DNA of 64,000 nt. Origin: Novosphingobium sp. (GTDB taxonomy: Bacteria; Pseudomonadota; Alphaproteobacteria; Sphingomonadales; Sphingomonadaceae). Position 1 is the first letter of the stretch. Each line of letters starts with the position of its first letter. The position numbers were made by a program, and so were the translations under genes. The notes below the pieces were generated by a model, which was not told where the DNA came from, searched no databases, and was given only the letters and a program-made list of their open reading frames with translations. Below are positions 17,844 through 26,030 of the stretch, in pieces. Location: assembly GCA_017745295.1 (NCBI GenBank), contig JAGHZR010000008.1, positions 62,001 through 126,000 on the forward strand. The letters run 5' to 3'.

Positions 17844-18974
17844 ATGCCTGTATCGCGCCTTTCCGATCTCTCCGACAGAACCCTCGCACCCCGCCTCGTC
17901 ATCAAGGTCGGCTCGGCGCTGCTCGTCGGCAAGGAGGGCGTGCGGCGCGCCTGGCTGACCGCGCTGGTCGCCGAGATCGCCGCAGCCCGCGCGCGCGGGC
18001 AGGACGTGATCGTCGTCTCCTCGGGCGCCATCGCGCTGGGCGCGGCGACGCTGGGGCTGGAAAAGGGCGGGCGCGGCTCGCTGGCCGATGCGCAGGCCGC
18101 CGCCGCCGTCGGCCAGATCGCGCTGTCCGGGCTCTGGGCCGAACTGCTCGGCAGCCATGGCCTCACCGCCGCGCAGATGCTGCTGACGCTGGACGACCTC
18201 GAGGATCGCCGCCGCTACCTCAATGTTACCGCCACGCTGACCCGCCTGCTCGATGCGGGCGCGGTGCCGGTCATCAACGAGAACGATTCGGTCGCGACCC
18301 AGGAAATCCGCTTCGGCGACAACGACCGCCTCGCCGCCCGCGTCGCCCAGGCCGCGCAGGCGAGCGCCGTGCTGCTGCTCTCCGATATCGACGGCCTCTA
18401 CGATCGCCACCCCAAGGAGCCGGGCGCCCGGATGATCCCGGTGGTTGAGGGTGTCACCCCGGAAGTCCACGCCATGGCCAGCACCGAATCGAACTCCGGC
18501 ATGGGGTCGGGCGGCATGGTCTCGAAATTGCAGGCCGCCGAGATCGCCGAACTCGCGGGCATCTGCCTCGTCATCGGCAACGGCCAGCACGAGCGCCCGG
18601 TGGCGCGGATCATCGGCGAAGGCATCGGCACGCTGTTCCTGCCGCGCCGCCGCGCAGGCGCGCGCAAGGCCTGGCTCGGCGGACGGCTGCGGCTCAAGGG
18701 CAGCATCCATGTCGACGCCGGTGCCGCCGCCGCCCTCATGCGCGGATCGAGCCTGCTCGCCAAGGGCGTGACCGGGGTGGAAGGCCATTTCGAGCGCGGC
18801 GATCCCGTCGCCATCGTCGATGCCGAGGCCCGCGTCGTCGCCCACGGCCTTTCCGAATACCACGCGGGCGAGTGCGCCGCGATCCGGGGCCTGCACTCCA
18901 GCGAGCAGGCCGAAGTGCTCGGTTATTCGCCCCGTTCATCCGTGGTGCATCGCGATCAGCTTGTTCTGAAATGA
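17844..18974 (+). CDS. proB: Glutamate 5-kinase
   Basis: ProB phosphorylates L-glutamate to gamma-glutamyl phosphate, the committed step of proline synthesis, and is usually feedback-inhibited by proline. The large track ORF from 16902 overlaps the EamA gene in another frame. The family start begins at ATG 17844 (LAPRLVIKVGSALLVGKEGV). The 376-residue protein has the amino-acid kinase domain (1-265; SSGAIALG, VINENDSVAT, FGDNDRLAARVA, SGMGSGGMVSKLQAA) and a C-terminal PUA domain (about 285-370). Its stop overlaps the ATG of the following epimerase gene (ATGA). proA is not next to it. Confidence 0.95.
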   Translation: MPVSRLSDLSDRTLAPRLVIKVGSALLVGKEGVRRAWLTALVAEIAAARARGQDVIVVSSGAIALGAATLGLEKGGRGSLADAQAAAAVGQIALSGLWAELLGSHGLTAAQMLLTLDDLEDRRRYLNVTATLTRLLDAGAVPVINENDSVATQEIRFGDNDRLAARVAQAAQASAVLLLSDIDGLYDRHPKEPGARMIPVVEGVTPEVHAMASTESNSGMGSGGMVSKLQAAEIAELAGICLVIGNGQHERPVARIIGEGIGTLFLPRRRAGARKAWLGGRLRLKGSIHVDAGAAAALMRGSSLLAKGVTGVEGHFERGDPVAIVDAEARVVAHGLSEYHAGECAAIRGLHSSEQAEVLGYSPRSSVVHRDQLVLK

Positions 18975-19894
18975 TGGAATTCGATTACCCCACCATCGCG
19001 CTGACCGGAGCCACCGGCTTCGTCGGCCAGTCGCTGCTCGATGAAGCCGTCGCCGCCGGATACAATGTCCGCGCGCTCACCCGCCGCGAGCAGGAACCGC
19101 GCGAGAACGTCACCTGGGTCCGCGGCGAACTGCGCGACACCGCCTCGCTTTCCGAACTGACGCGCGGGGCCGAGGCGATCCTGCACGTCGCGGGCGTCGT
19201 CAGCGCGCCCGACGCCGCCGGATACGAGGCGGGCAACGTCACCGGCACGCTCAACGTGATCGAGACGGCAGTGGCCAAGGGCATCCGCCGCCTCGTCTTC
19301 GTCTCCTCGCTCTCCGCCCGCGAGCCGGGGCTGTCGGCTTACGGCGCCTCCAAGGCCAAGGCCGAGAAACTCCTGCGCGCCAGCCCGCTCGACTGGACCA
19401 TCGTGCGCCCGCCGGCGATCTACGGCCCGCGCGACCGGGAGATGTTCGAACTGTTCCGCGCCGCGCGCTGGGGTCTGGTGCCGGTGCCGAAAGGCGCGGC
19501 CTCTATGATCCACGTCGAGGACCTCGCGCGCCTGCTCGTGGCGCTGATTCCGGGCGGCGAGGACGTGACCGGCAAACTCTTCGAACCCGACGACGGCAAG
19601 CCGCTCGGCTGGGACAATGCCGAGATGGCCCGCGCCATCGGCACCGCCGTCGGCCGCCGCGTGCGGGTGTTCACCCTCTCGCCGGGGGCGCTGGACAAGG
19701 CGGCGAAAGTGGACCGGTTCCTGCGCGGCGACGGGGCGAAGATGACCGCCGACCGCGCCGGGTATCTCAGCCATCCGGACTGGGTGGTCGGCGCGGAGGC
19801 GGCGGTGCCCGCCTCGATCTGGGAACCGCGCATCGATACGCGCGATGGGCTGCGGGCTACCGCCGAGTGGTATCGGGCTAGCGGGTGGCTTTGA
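18971..19894 (+). CDS. NAD(P)-dependent epimerase/dehydratase family protein
   Basis: This is a 307-residue extended short-chain dehydrogenase (SDR). It has the NAD(P)-binding motif TGATGFVGQ close to the N terminus and AEAILHVAGVVS in place of the DxxD region. Instead of the usual YxxxK it has SAYGASKAKAE, where Y and K are four residues apart, so the catalytic pair is present. Such proteins act on nucleotide sugars, quinones or small carbonyl compounds, and complex I assembly/NDUFA9-like members look similar; no substrate is evident. It starts with ATGATG, the first overlapping the proB stop, so the two are coupled. The gene is followed immediately by the first copy of the three-copy intergenic element. 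Confidence 0.85.
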   Translation: MMEFDYPTIALTGATGFVGQSLLDEAVAAGYNVRALTRREQEPRENVTWVRGELRDTASLSELTRGAEAILHVAGVVSAPDAAGYEAGNVTGTLNVIETAVAKGIRRLVFVSSLSAREPGLSAYGASKAKAEKLLRASPLDWTIVRPPAIYGPRDREMFELFRAARWGLVPVPKGAASMIHVEDLARLLVALIPGGEDVTGKLFEPDDGKPLGWDNAEMARAIGTAVGRRVRVFTLSPGALDKAAKVDRFLRGDGAKMTADRAGYLSHPDWVVGAEAAVPASIWEPRIDTRDGLRATAEWYRASGWL

Positions 19895-20090
19895 AGAAGT
19901 AGGAAGTCCTGGGGGATGATCCCCCAGACCCTCGGAATTTCGACTTTGTGCGCTACCTATCCGTAGTGCGCTCCTTGCGGCGCAGCCAATAAGTCTCCCG
20001 ACACAGCCATGGGTGCGCTACCGAGTTGGCCCGCGTGACCTAGACGGTATTGGGGGTGCAGGGGGGCTAAGCTCCCCTGCTTTTCTTTTT
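19895..20090. repeat. Dispersed ~190-bp intergenic element, copy A
   Basis: This stretch fills the space between two convergent genes (epimerase and fahA). It matches copies B (28180-28358, inverted) and C (56711-56896). It starts with the near-perfect palindrome CTGGGGGAT-G-ATCCCCCAG (19909-19927) and contains the shared core CAGCCAATAAGTCTCCCGAC. It ends with GCAGGGGGGC-TAA-GCTCCCCTGC (20058-20080) followed by TTTTCTTTTT. No ORF is carried. The end hairpin should terminate the proB-epimerase transcript. Confidence 0.9.
20058..20090 (+). terminator. Rho-independent terminator within element copy A
   Basis: A 10-bp stem with one G-U pair and loop TAA is followed by TTTTCTTTTT. It lies 163 bp after the epimerase stop and directly abuts the fahA stop on the other strand. 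Confidence 0.85.
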
Positions 20091-21407
20091 CTACTTCAAG
20101 GAAACCGCTGCCTGCACCACCCCTGCGCAGGGCCCGAACCCGATCGAAACCGCGCCCTCGGCCACGAACCGGCCCGAGAGCGTGAGTTCGTCACCATCCT
20201 CCAGGAACGTGCGCGTCTCGCCGGTCGGCAGCGTCACCTTTTCGCGGCCCGAGCGGGTGATCTCCATCAGGCTGCCTTGCGAACCGTCCTCGGAGCCGGA
20301 GATCGTGCCGGTGCCGAGCAGGTCGCCGGGGTTCATCTCACAGCCGTTGGAGGCGTGGTGCGCCACCATCTGCGCGATCGTCCAGTACATGTTGCCCGCC
20401 GGACCATGGCTGAGGCGCTGGGCGGGGACACCTTCGCCGCGCATCCTTGCGGTGCTGAGGCTGACTTCGAGGTCGAGCGAGAGCGCACCTTGGCGCTGGT
20501 CGGTCTCGTCCCAGAGGTAGGGCAGGGGGCGGGGATCGCCTGCGGGGCGCGGGGCCTGCGCCATGCGGAACGGTGCGAGCGCCTCCATCGTCACGATCCA
20601 GGGCGAGACGGTGGTGAGGAAGTTCTTGGCAAGGAACGGCCCGAGCGGCTGATATTCCCAGGCCTGCACGTCGCGAGCCGACCAGTCGTTGAGCAGCGTC
20701 ACGCCCGCGATGTGATCGAGCGCCTTGTCGATGGGGATCGGTTGGCCGAGCTGGTTGCCCTGCGCCATCCACACGCCGAGTTCCAGTTCGTAGTCCAGTC
20801 TTCCGATCGGGCCGAACGAGGGCGCGTCCGCGTCGGGGGCCTTGGTCTGGCCGTTCGGGCGGATCACCGGGGCGCCGCTAGGGCGCACGGTCGAGGCGCG
20901 GCCGTGGTAGCCGATGGGGACGTGCTTGTAGTTGGGCAGCAGCGGATTGTCGGGGCGGAACAGCTTGCCGATATTGGTAGCGTGGTGGATGCCGACGTAG
21001 AAGTCGGTGTAATCCGCGATCCGCGCGGGCAGGTGGAGCGTCGCCTCGGCCATCGGTACGAGCAGCGGTTCGACTTGCGCACGCTCGGCGGCGCCTTCGA
21101 CCAGCAGCGCGGAGACGCGGCGGCGCAGGGCGCGGCGCGGACCGGAACCGAGGGCAAGCAGCGGGTTGAGCGTCTCACCCGAACCGGCGCGAGCGGCATC
21201 CAGTGCCTCTCCTTCGAGCAGCCCGGATGCGGCAAGCGCGGCGAGGTCGAGGATATGATCCCCGATGGCCACGCCGCCGCGCGCGGTTTCGCCGGGGCGG
21301 GAGAACACGCCGAGCGGCAGGTTCTGGATCGGGAAATCGCCGTGGCCATTCGCACTTTCCACCCAGGATCGCAGCGCGGCGTCATGGGTTTCGTCGATCA
21401 GGGCCAT
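20091..21407 (-). CDS. fahA: Fumarylacetoacetase
   Basis: This enzyme hydrolyses fumarylacetoacetate to fumarate and acetoacetate, the last step of tyrosine and homogentisate catabolism. The 438-residue protein has the N-terminal SH3-like domain (ending near residue 120) and the beta-roll catalytic domain with DYTDFYVGIHHATNIG, KHVPIGYHGR, YELELGVWM and NDWSARDVQAWEYQPLGPF, which carry the metal ligands and catalytic His. The track ORF adds six residues, but ATG 21407 has GAGGAG six bases upstream on the minus strand. Neighbouring hmgA or maiA genes are not visible, so it is not in a complete tyrosine operon here. Confidence 0.96.
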   Translation of the reverse strand: MALIDETHDAALRSWVESANGHGDFPIQNLPLGVFSRPGETARGGVAIGDHILDLAALAASGLLEGEALDAARAGSGETLNPLLALGSGPRRALRRRVSALLVEGAAERAQVEPLLVPMAEATLHLPARIADYTDFYVGIHHATNIGKLFRPDNPLLPNYKHVPIGYHGRASTVRPSGAPVIRPNGQTKAPDADAPSFGPIGRLDYELELGVWMAQGNQLGQPIPIDKALDHIAGVTLLNDWSARDVQAWEYQPLGPFLAKNFLTTVSPWIVTMEALAPFRMAQAPRPAGDPRPLPYLWDETDQRQGALSLDLEVSLSTARMRGEGVPAQRLSHGPAGNMYWTIAQMVAHHASNGCEMNPGDLLGTGTISGSEDGSQGSLMEITRSGREKVTLPTGETRTFLEDGDELTLSGRFVAEGAVSIGFGPCAGVVQAAVSLK

Positions 21408-21478
21408 GGGGTTCTCCTCTTCCATTCGTGCTTGGCGTTATGCCTGGAGCGCATCTCTAGCCGCTTGAAATGGCGGCG

Positions 21479-22216
21479 TCACGGCTCCTCTTGCACATCG
21501 TCCCAGCCTTGCGTTTCGGTCATGACGAAAGGCACGGGATCGCCGCGCGCATCGCGGGCGGGGCGGAAACGGAAGCGTTCGGTGATGGCCCGACAGGTCT
21601 CGCCGTCCACGTCCGGCCTGCCGCTGGAGGTGATGACGGTGCAGCCGCTGACCCGGCCGTCCACGCCGATGCGGTAGCGCACGGTGATCTGCGCGCCGCG
21701 GCGCGCCTTGCGCAAGTCTGCCGGAAGGTCGGAGAAGCGGATGCGTCCGGCGGTCTGGCGCGGGTAGGCGGCGACACCGGCATTGCGACCAGTTCCATCT
21801 CCCATACCTCCGCCGCCGGTTCCTTCGCCGTCACCGCCCGCGCCGCTGCCGGTCCCCGCCGCGCCCGCGCCTTGCGCCGATTGCGCGCCCTCGCCGGGGC
21901 GCGGCGCGGCGAGGATCGGGGACGTGACCGGCAGGACGATGCGCGGCGGCGGCGCGACGATGGGGGAGGCCTCGGCCTTGCGGCCTTCCGGCGCGGCACG
22001 GTCCTTGGGCGCCGGCGCGGATTTTTCCGGAAGGGGCCGCTCGGGAGGGGCGGGCGGTGGCCGGTCCGGTTTTGTCGTGACGGCGGTCAGCACCGCGCGG
22101 GCGGGGAGGAACGGCAGGTTCACGCGCAGCCCCAATCCCAGCGCGACCAAGCCGCCGCCGACGATAGCCGCCGAAGCGAGGGCGGACAGCAGCCGGTCTC
22201 GTCGCGGCACTTGCAA
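21479..22216 (-). CDS. TonB-like energy-transduction protein
   Basis: The protein resembles TonB, which uses the proton motive force to open outer-membrane receptors. It has one N-terminal membrane segment (about 8-28), a Pro-rich periplasmic spacer (PPPAPPERPLPEKSAPAP), a Gly-rich region, and a C-terminal TonB domain with ITVRYRIGVDGRVSGCTVITSSG and CRAITERFRFRPA. The track ORF opens far upstream without a good start. A TTG at 22216 follows AGGAG by nine bases and gives 245 residues starting LQVPRRDRLL. ExbB and ExbD genes are not adjacent, so this is probably an accessory TonB. It is divergent from glsB. Confidence 0.8.
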   Translation of the reverse strand: MQVPRRDRLLSALASAAIVGGGLVALGLGLRVNLPFLPARAVLTAVTTKPDRPPPAPPERPLPEKSAPAPKDRAAPEGRKAEASPIVAPPPRIVLPVTSPILAAPRPGEGAQSAQGAGAAGTGSGAGGDGEGTGGGGMGDGTGRNAGVAAYPRQTAGRIRFSDLPADLRKARRGAQITVRYRIGVDGRVSGCTVITSSGRPDVDGETCRAITERFRFRPARDARGDPVPFVMTETQGWDDVQEEP

Positions 22217-22341
22217 GCCTGTGTTCTCCTGTACCGTATCCGGACCTCTTCGGAAAAAAACAAGTGGAGACCATGAAGGCTCCCGCCCGGCTCGAAGGCG
22301 GGCGGCTGCGGCACGCTGCGATAAATGGTTAGCCGCAGGGC

Positions 22342-22366
22342 GGAACCTTGAGTTCACAACGTCGTT
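22342..22366 (+). promoter_or_regulatory. EcfG-type stress promoter upstream of the GlsB/YeaQ gene
   Basis: A perfect match to the alphaproteobacterial EcfG consensus: GGAAC at 22342-22346, 16 nt, then CGTT at 22363-22366. It lies 36 bp before the ATG of the GlsB/YeaQ gene and points towards it. Confidence 0.75.
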
Positions 22367-22401
22367 ACTCTGCCAACGACACATTTTGCGGAGAAACGGC
22401 A

Positions 22402-22671
22402 ATGACTCTACTTCTCATTCTCCTCGTCGGCGGCGTCATCGGCTGGCTCGCTTCGATCGTGATGCGGACCGATGCGCAGCAGGGTATTTTCCTGAACGTG
22501 GTCGTCGGCGTGGTCGGCGCACTGATCGCGGGCCTGCTCATCACCCCGCTGATCGGCGGTGCGCCCATCACCAGCGGCGCTTTCGACATCATGTCGCTGT
22601 TCGCCTCGTTCCTGGGCGCGGTGGTGCTGCTGGCGATCGTCAACCTGTTCCGTCGCGGTTCGATCCGGTAA
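22402..22671 (+). CDS. GlsB/YeaQ/YmgE family small membrane protein (stress-associated)
   Basis: This 89-residue inner-membrane protein has three hydrophobic helices and the glycine-rich family pattern GGVIGWLASIVMRTDAQQG...NVVVGVVGALIAG. The transglycosylase-associated (PF04226) family is often part of general stress regulons, but its molecular role is unknown. The start ATG 22402 has GGAG eight bases upstream; the track ORF from 22348 includes the promoter and is too long. The perfect EcfG motif at 22342 suggests control by the general stress sigma factor encoded at 25-30 kb. The next gene, a small lipoprotein, follows 95 bp later and may be co-transcribed. Confidence 0.88.
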   Translation: MTLLLILLVGGVIGWLASIVMRTDAQQGIFLNVVVGVVGALIAGLLITPLIGGAPITSGAFDIMSLFASFLGAVVLLAIVNLFRRGSIR

Positions 22672-22766
22672 AAGGACGGCTCGCGGCTCCGGTCGGGGTC
22701 GCCAAGGAGGCTGGCGCGTCCTCCAAACCCGAACGCGCCCTTTTAACAGGGATAAGGAAGCCTGAC

Positions 22767-23054
22767 ATGAAAGCCATGAACACTTCGCGTCTTGCCATGA
22801 TCGCTGTCGTCGCCGCCGGTTCGCTGGGCCTTGCGGCCTGCAACAACAAGGCCGACGACGCCACCGAGAAGCAGGCGGACGCCGTCGAGCAATCGTCCGA
22901 TGCCGCTGCCGATGCCATGCGCGACCAGGCGGACATGATGACCGGCGCGGCTTCCGAGGCCGTGGACGAGAAGGCCGATGCCGTCGAGGCGGCGGGCAAG
23001 GCCAAGTCGGACGCCCTGGAAAACAAGGCGGACGAGATCAAGAAGCAGAACTGA
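22767..23054 (+). CDS. Small Ala/Asp-rich lipoprotein
   Basis: This 95-residue predicted lipoprotein was missed as a separate ORF because the track frame runs on from upstream. It starts at ATG 22767 with AAGGA eight bases before. The signal MKAMNTSRLAMIAVVAAGSLGLAAC gives lipobox LAAC (Cys25). The mature part is a highly charged Ala/Asp/Glu/Lys helix (repeated ADA, EKADAVE units) with likely coiled-coil or LEA-like character and no recognised domain. It may belong to the stress response with the GlsB gene upstream; this is inferred from position. A strong hairpin follows. Confidence 0.8.
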   Translation: MKAMNTSRLAMIAVVAAGSLGLAACNNKADDATEKQADAVEQSSDAAADAMRDQADMMTGAASEAVDEKADAVEAAGKAKSDALENKADEIKKQN

Positions 23055-23089
23055 TCGTTCGCCTGCAATCCCCTTGCAGCGAAACCCGG

Positions 23090-23122
23090 AAGGATGGCGG
23101 TCTCCGCCATCCTTCTTGCGTT
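23090..23122 (+). terminator. Terminator hairpin after the small lipoprotein gene
   Basis: A perfect 12-bp stem, GAAGGATGGCGG / CCGCCATCCTTC, with a 3-nt loop is followed by TTGCGTTG. It lies 36 bp after the stop codon. Confidence 0.75.
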
Positions 23123-23346
23123 GTGGGCAGGCTTCGGGGCAACGAGGCGGCCTACCGCACCGGCCGATGGGACGGGCAAGCCGCGCTATCGCATTTACAA
23201 TCAAAATCCCGCCAATAGATGCTTGAATTGTCGGGCAAGAGGGCAGACATAGCCCCGGAAACAAGATGCCCCAGTTCGATGCGCGCCCCGTCTTCCCGCG
23301 GGGTGCGTGGTCCAAACCTTCGATAACCTGAAACAGGAAGACAGCC

Positions 23347-23949
<603 letters not shown>

Positions 23950-23987
23950 TCCTTCAGTCGCCGCAAGGCTGACATGACCCGCTGAAC

Positions 23988-24021
23988 GGGCCGGGTCGCG
24001 CTGCAAGGCGCGATCCGGCCC
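23988..24021 (+). terminator. Long hairpin after sodB, possible terminator
   Basis: A 14-bp stem, GGGCCGGGTCGCGC / GCGCGATCCGGCCC (one G-U pair), with a 6-nt loop lies 39 bp after the sodB stop. It has no U-tract, so factor-dependent termination or mRNA 3'-end protection is as likely. Confidence 0.5.
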
Positions 24022-24059
24022 TCGGCATTTCCGGCATCTTCTTTTTCAGGACATTCACT

Positions 24060-24926
24060 ATGGATATCGGCTTCATCGGTCTCGGCGCGATGGGCAGCGC
24101 CATGGCGCGCAATCTCGCGGCGGCGGGGCATCGGGTACGGGCATGGAACCGCTCGGGCGGCGCGGTGGAAGGCGTCGAGATGGTCGCCACCCCCGCCGAG
24201 GCCTTCGCCGGCGACGCGGTGTTGACGATGCTTTCTGAAGACGGCGCGATCCGCGAAGTCCTGCTGGACAGCGGCGTGCTCGATGGGGCGCCGGAGGGCG
24301 TGGTTCATCTCGTCTGCTCGACGATCTCGGTCGCCTTCGCCCGCGAACTGGTGGAGCGCCACGAAGCCGCCGGCGTAGGCTATCTCTCGACCCCGGTGCT
24401 GGGTCGTCCGGACGTGGCGGCGGCGGGCCAGCTCAACGTGATTCTCGGCGGTCCGGCCGAACATGCGGCGCGGCTGGAGCCGGTCTTCGCCGCGATCGCC
24501 GGCAAGGTCTGGGACATGGGCGAGGACGCTACCGTCGCCAATGCCGCCAAGATCGCCTGCAACATGATGATCACCATGGCTATCGAGGGCATGGCCGAGG
24601 CGGTCGTGCTGACCGAGGGCAAGGGCCTCCCGCGCGAGAAGTTCTTCGAGCTGATGCTGGGCACCCTGTTCGGCAGCCGCGTCTATCAGAACTATTCGGG
24701 CATCATTGCCGAACGCACGTACGAGCCGGGCTTCAAGGCCGTGCTCGGTCTCAAGGACCTGCGCCTCGCGCGCGAACTGGCGGCGGAGACCGCGACGGGC
24801 ACGCAAGGCAGCCTGCCGATGCTTGACGCAGTCCACGCCCGCATGGGCGAGGCGATCGCCGCAGGCCATGCCGACCGCGATTGGGGTGTGATGGCGGAAT
24901 ATACCATCGACACGGCGCGGGGCTGA
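24060..24926 (+). CDS. NAD(P)-dependent oxidoreductase of the 3-hydroxyisobutyrate dehydrogenase family
   Basis: This 288-residue cytoplasmic protein of the beta-hydroxyacid dehydrogenase class has an N-terminal Rossmann motif DIGFIGLGAMGSAMARNLA, the substrate-loop-like segment STPVLGRPDVAAAGQLNVILGG, and an all-helical C-terminal domain with the catalytic Lys in NAAKIACNMM. Related enzymes act on 3-hydroxyisobutyrate, tartronate semialdehyde, imines or glyoxylate/succinic semialdehyde. The exact substrate is not evident, and there are no valine-degradation genes beside it. It stands alone between sodB and a terminator shared with the convergent ecfG operon. Confidence 0.88.
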   Translation: MDIGFIGLGAMGSAMARNLAAAGHRVRAWNRSGGAVEGVEMVATPAEAFAGDAVLTMLSEDGAIREVLLDSGVLDGAPEGVVHLVCSTISVAFARELVERHEAAGVGYLSTPVLGRPDVAAAGQLNVILGGPAEHAARLEPVFAAIAGKVWDMGEDATVANAAKIACNMMITMAIEGMAEAVVLTEGKGLPREKFFELMLGTLFGSRVYQNYSGIIAERTYEPGFKAVLGLKDLRLARELAAETATGTQGSLPMLDAVHARMGEAIAAGHADRDWGVMAEYTIDTARG

Positions 24927-24931
24927 GTGGG

Positions 24932-24970
24932 AAGCGGGGCCTCCGCCTTGGCGAAGCCCCGCTTGTTCTT
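24932..24970. terminator. Bidirectional terminator between the oxidoreductase gene and ecfG
   Basis: The stem AAGCGGGGC / GCCCCGCTT (24932-24940 / 24956-24964) with a small inner hairpin is followed by GTTCTTG on the plus strand. It separates convergent genes. Confidence 0.65.
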
Positions 24971-24993
24971 GCGGCCAAACGAAACCCCGGCAC

Positions 24994-25596
24994 TCAGCCC
25001 GGACGGTGTTCGCTCACTTCCAGCAATTCCGCCTCGCCGTTGAGCATCCGTGCCAGGTCGGCGCGGGCGCGGGCGACCCTGCTTTTCATCGTCCCGATCG
25101 GACAACCGGCGATATCCGCCGCTTCCTCGTAGCTGAAGCCCGAGGCGCCCACGAGCAGAACGGCCTCGCGCCGCTCGGGCGCCAGCTTCTGCAGGGCCGT
25201 TTCCATGTCGCCGAGGTGCAGGGGGCCTTCCTGGTCCGCCTCCATCACCAGCATCCGTTCCACCGCGCCTTCGTCGAGGTCGGTCTGGCGCCTGCTCTTG
25301 CGCAGTTCGGACAAGTAATGATTGCGCAGAATCGCGAAAGTCCAGGCGCGCATGTTGGTGCCCGCCGTGTAGCGGTCCCGCGCGGTCCAGGCCTTGATCG
25401 CGGCTTCCTGCACGAGATCGTCGGCGAAATCCGGTCGGCCCGAAAGCCCGCGGGCGAAAGCGCGCAAATGGGGAAGCACCGTCAGCAATTCGCGGCGGAA
25501 CGATTCGTCCTCGGGGCGCGGGATTCTGGGGTCGGGGCGCCGGTCGGCTGCGGATGGCCGGTCCGTGCCGGGGGCGGAAGCCTTGGCGTCAGGCAT
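24994..25596 (-). CDS. ecfG: EcfG-type ECF sigma factor (general stress response)
   Basis: This sigma factor of the EcfG (ECF15) group directs RNA polymerase to general stress promoters once NepR is removed by PhyR. The 200-residue protein has sigma region 2 (about 38-100; HLRAFARGLSGRPDFADDLVQEAAIKAW and AWTFAILRNHYLSELRK) and region 4 (about 130-185; LAPERREAVLLVGASGFSYEEAADIAGCPIGTMKSRVARAR). It lies downstream of nepR and overlaps it by 8 nt (25589-25596), the classic arrangement. A second EcfG-like sigma factor is encoded at 29693, so the cell has at least two. Confidence 0.93.
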   Translation of the reverse strand: MPDAKASAPGTDRPSAADRRPDPRIPRPEDESFRRELLTVLPHLRAFARGLSGRPDFADDLVQEAAIKAWTARDRYTAGTNMRAWTFAILRNHYLSELRKSRRQTDLDEGAVERMLVMEADQEGPLHLGDMETALQKLAPERREAVLLVGASGFSYEEAADIAGCPIGTMKSRVARARADLARMLNGEAELLEVSEHRPG

Positions 25597-25813
25597 CGTC
25601 CGCCCCGTCCAGCTTCTTGAGAAGATCCCTGAAGCTGTCCGGAAGCGGTTCGTCCACCACGGAGTTGTAGAGCTTCCTCAATCCCCCGGCCCAACCCGGT
25701 TCGCCGTCCCTGCGCACTTCGGGCGGCAGGCCTGGATTCGCCGAATCGCCCCCTCCCTGGGCGCTCAGGCGTTCCCCGCCATGTCCTTTGGATTGATTCA
25801 ACTTAGACTCCAT
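25589..25813 (-). CDS. nepR: Anti-sigma factor NepR
   Basis: NepR is the small anti-sigma factor that holds EcfG inactive and is itself captured by phosphorylated PhyR. The 74-residue protein has a disordered polar N-terminal half and the conserved two-helix core GGLRKLYNSVVDEPLPDSFRDLL, which matches the LR-x2-Y-x2-V-x2-EPLP-x2-F pattern of the family. It precedes ecfG with an 8-nt overlap, so the anti-sigma and sigma factors are co-translated. The likely promoter is the palindromic EcfG site at 25944-25970, which would give autoregulation. The ATG is at 25811-25813. Confidence 0.92.
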   Translation of the reverse strand: MESKLNQSKGHGGERLSAQGGGDSANPGLPPEVRRDGEPGWAGGLRKLYNSVVDEPLPDSFRDLLKKLDGADDA

Positions 25814-25943
25814 CGCAACCTGGACACTTGCTTGCTGGCCGGGAGCGGGTCAAGAGTCATGCTGCAACCGCGTTGCAGCGCCGTCGAAGGCAGACCGATC
25901 CACTGTCCTATCGCCGGCCAGGCAACCGAACGTCGTTTTCGTT

Positions 25944-25970
25944 GGAACAATTGAGGTCGGTCTTGGTTCC
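25944..25970. promoter_or_regulatory. Palindromic, possibly bidirectional EcfG promoter between nepR-ecfG and the CHASE-HWE kinase
   Basis: The sequence GGAAC-N17-GTTCC reads the same on both strands. Each strand therefore shows GGAAC-N16 followed by xGTT (tGTT towards nepR, gGTT towards the kinase), which fits the EcfG -35 and core -10, although the first base of CGTT is missing. The -35 of one direction is the -10 of the other. Confidence 0.6.
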
Positions 25971-26030
25971 CTCAGCTACAAAGTCTTGTCCCGGCCTGCC
26001 TCGCAATCTGCCTCGCGAAGGGTTCGGAGC

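Noticed and set aside
20013-21677. Plus-strand ORF opposite fahA
   Set aside because: Shadow frame; fumarylacetoacetase on the minus strand has full catalytic motifs and a ribosome site.
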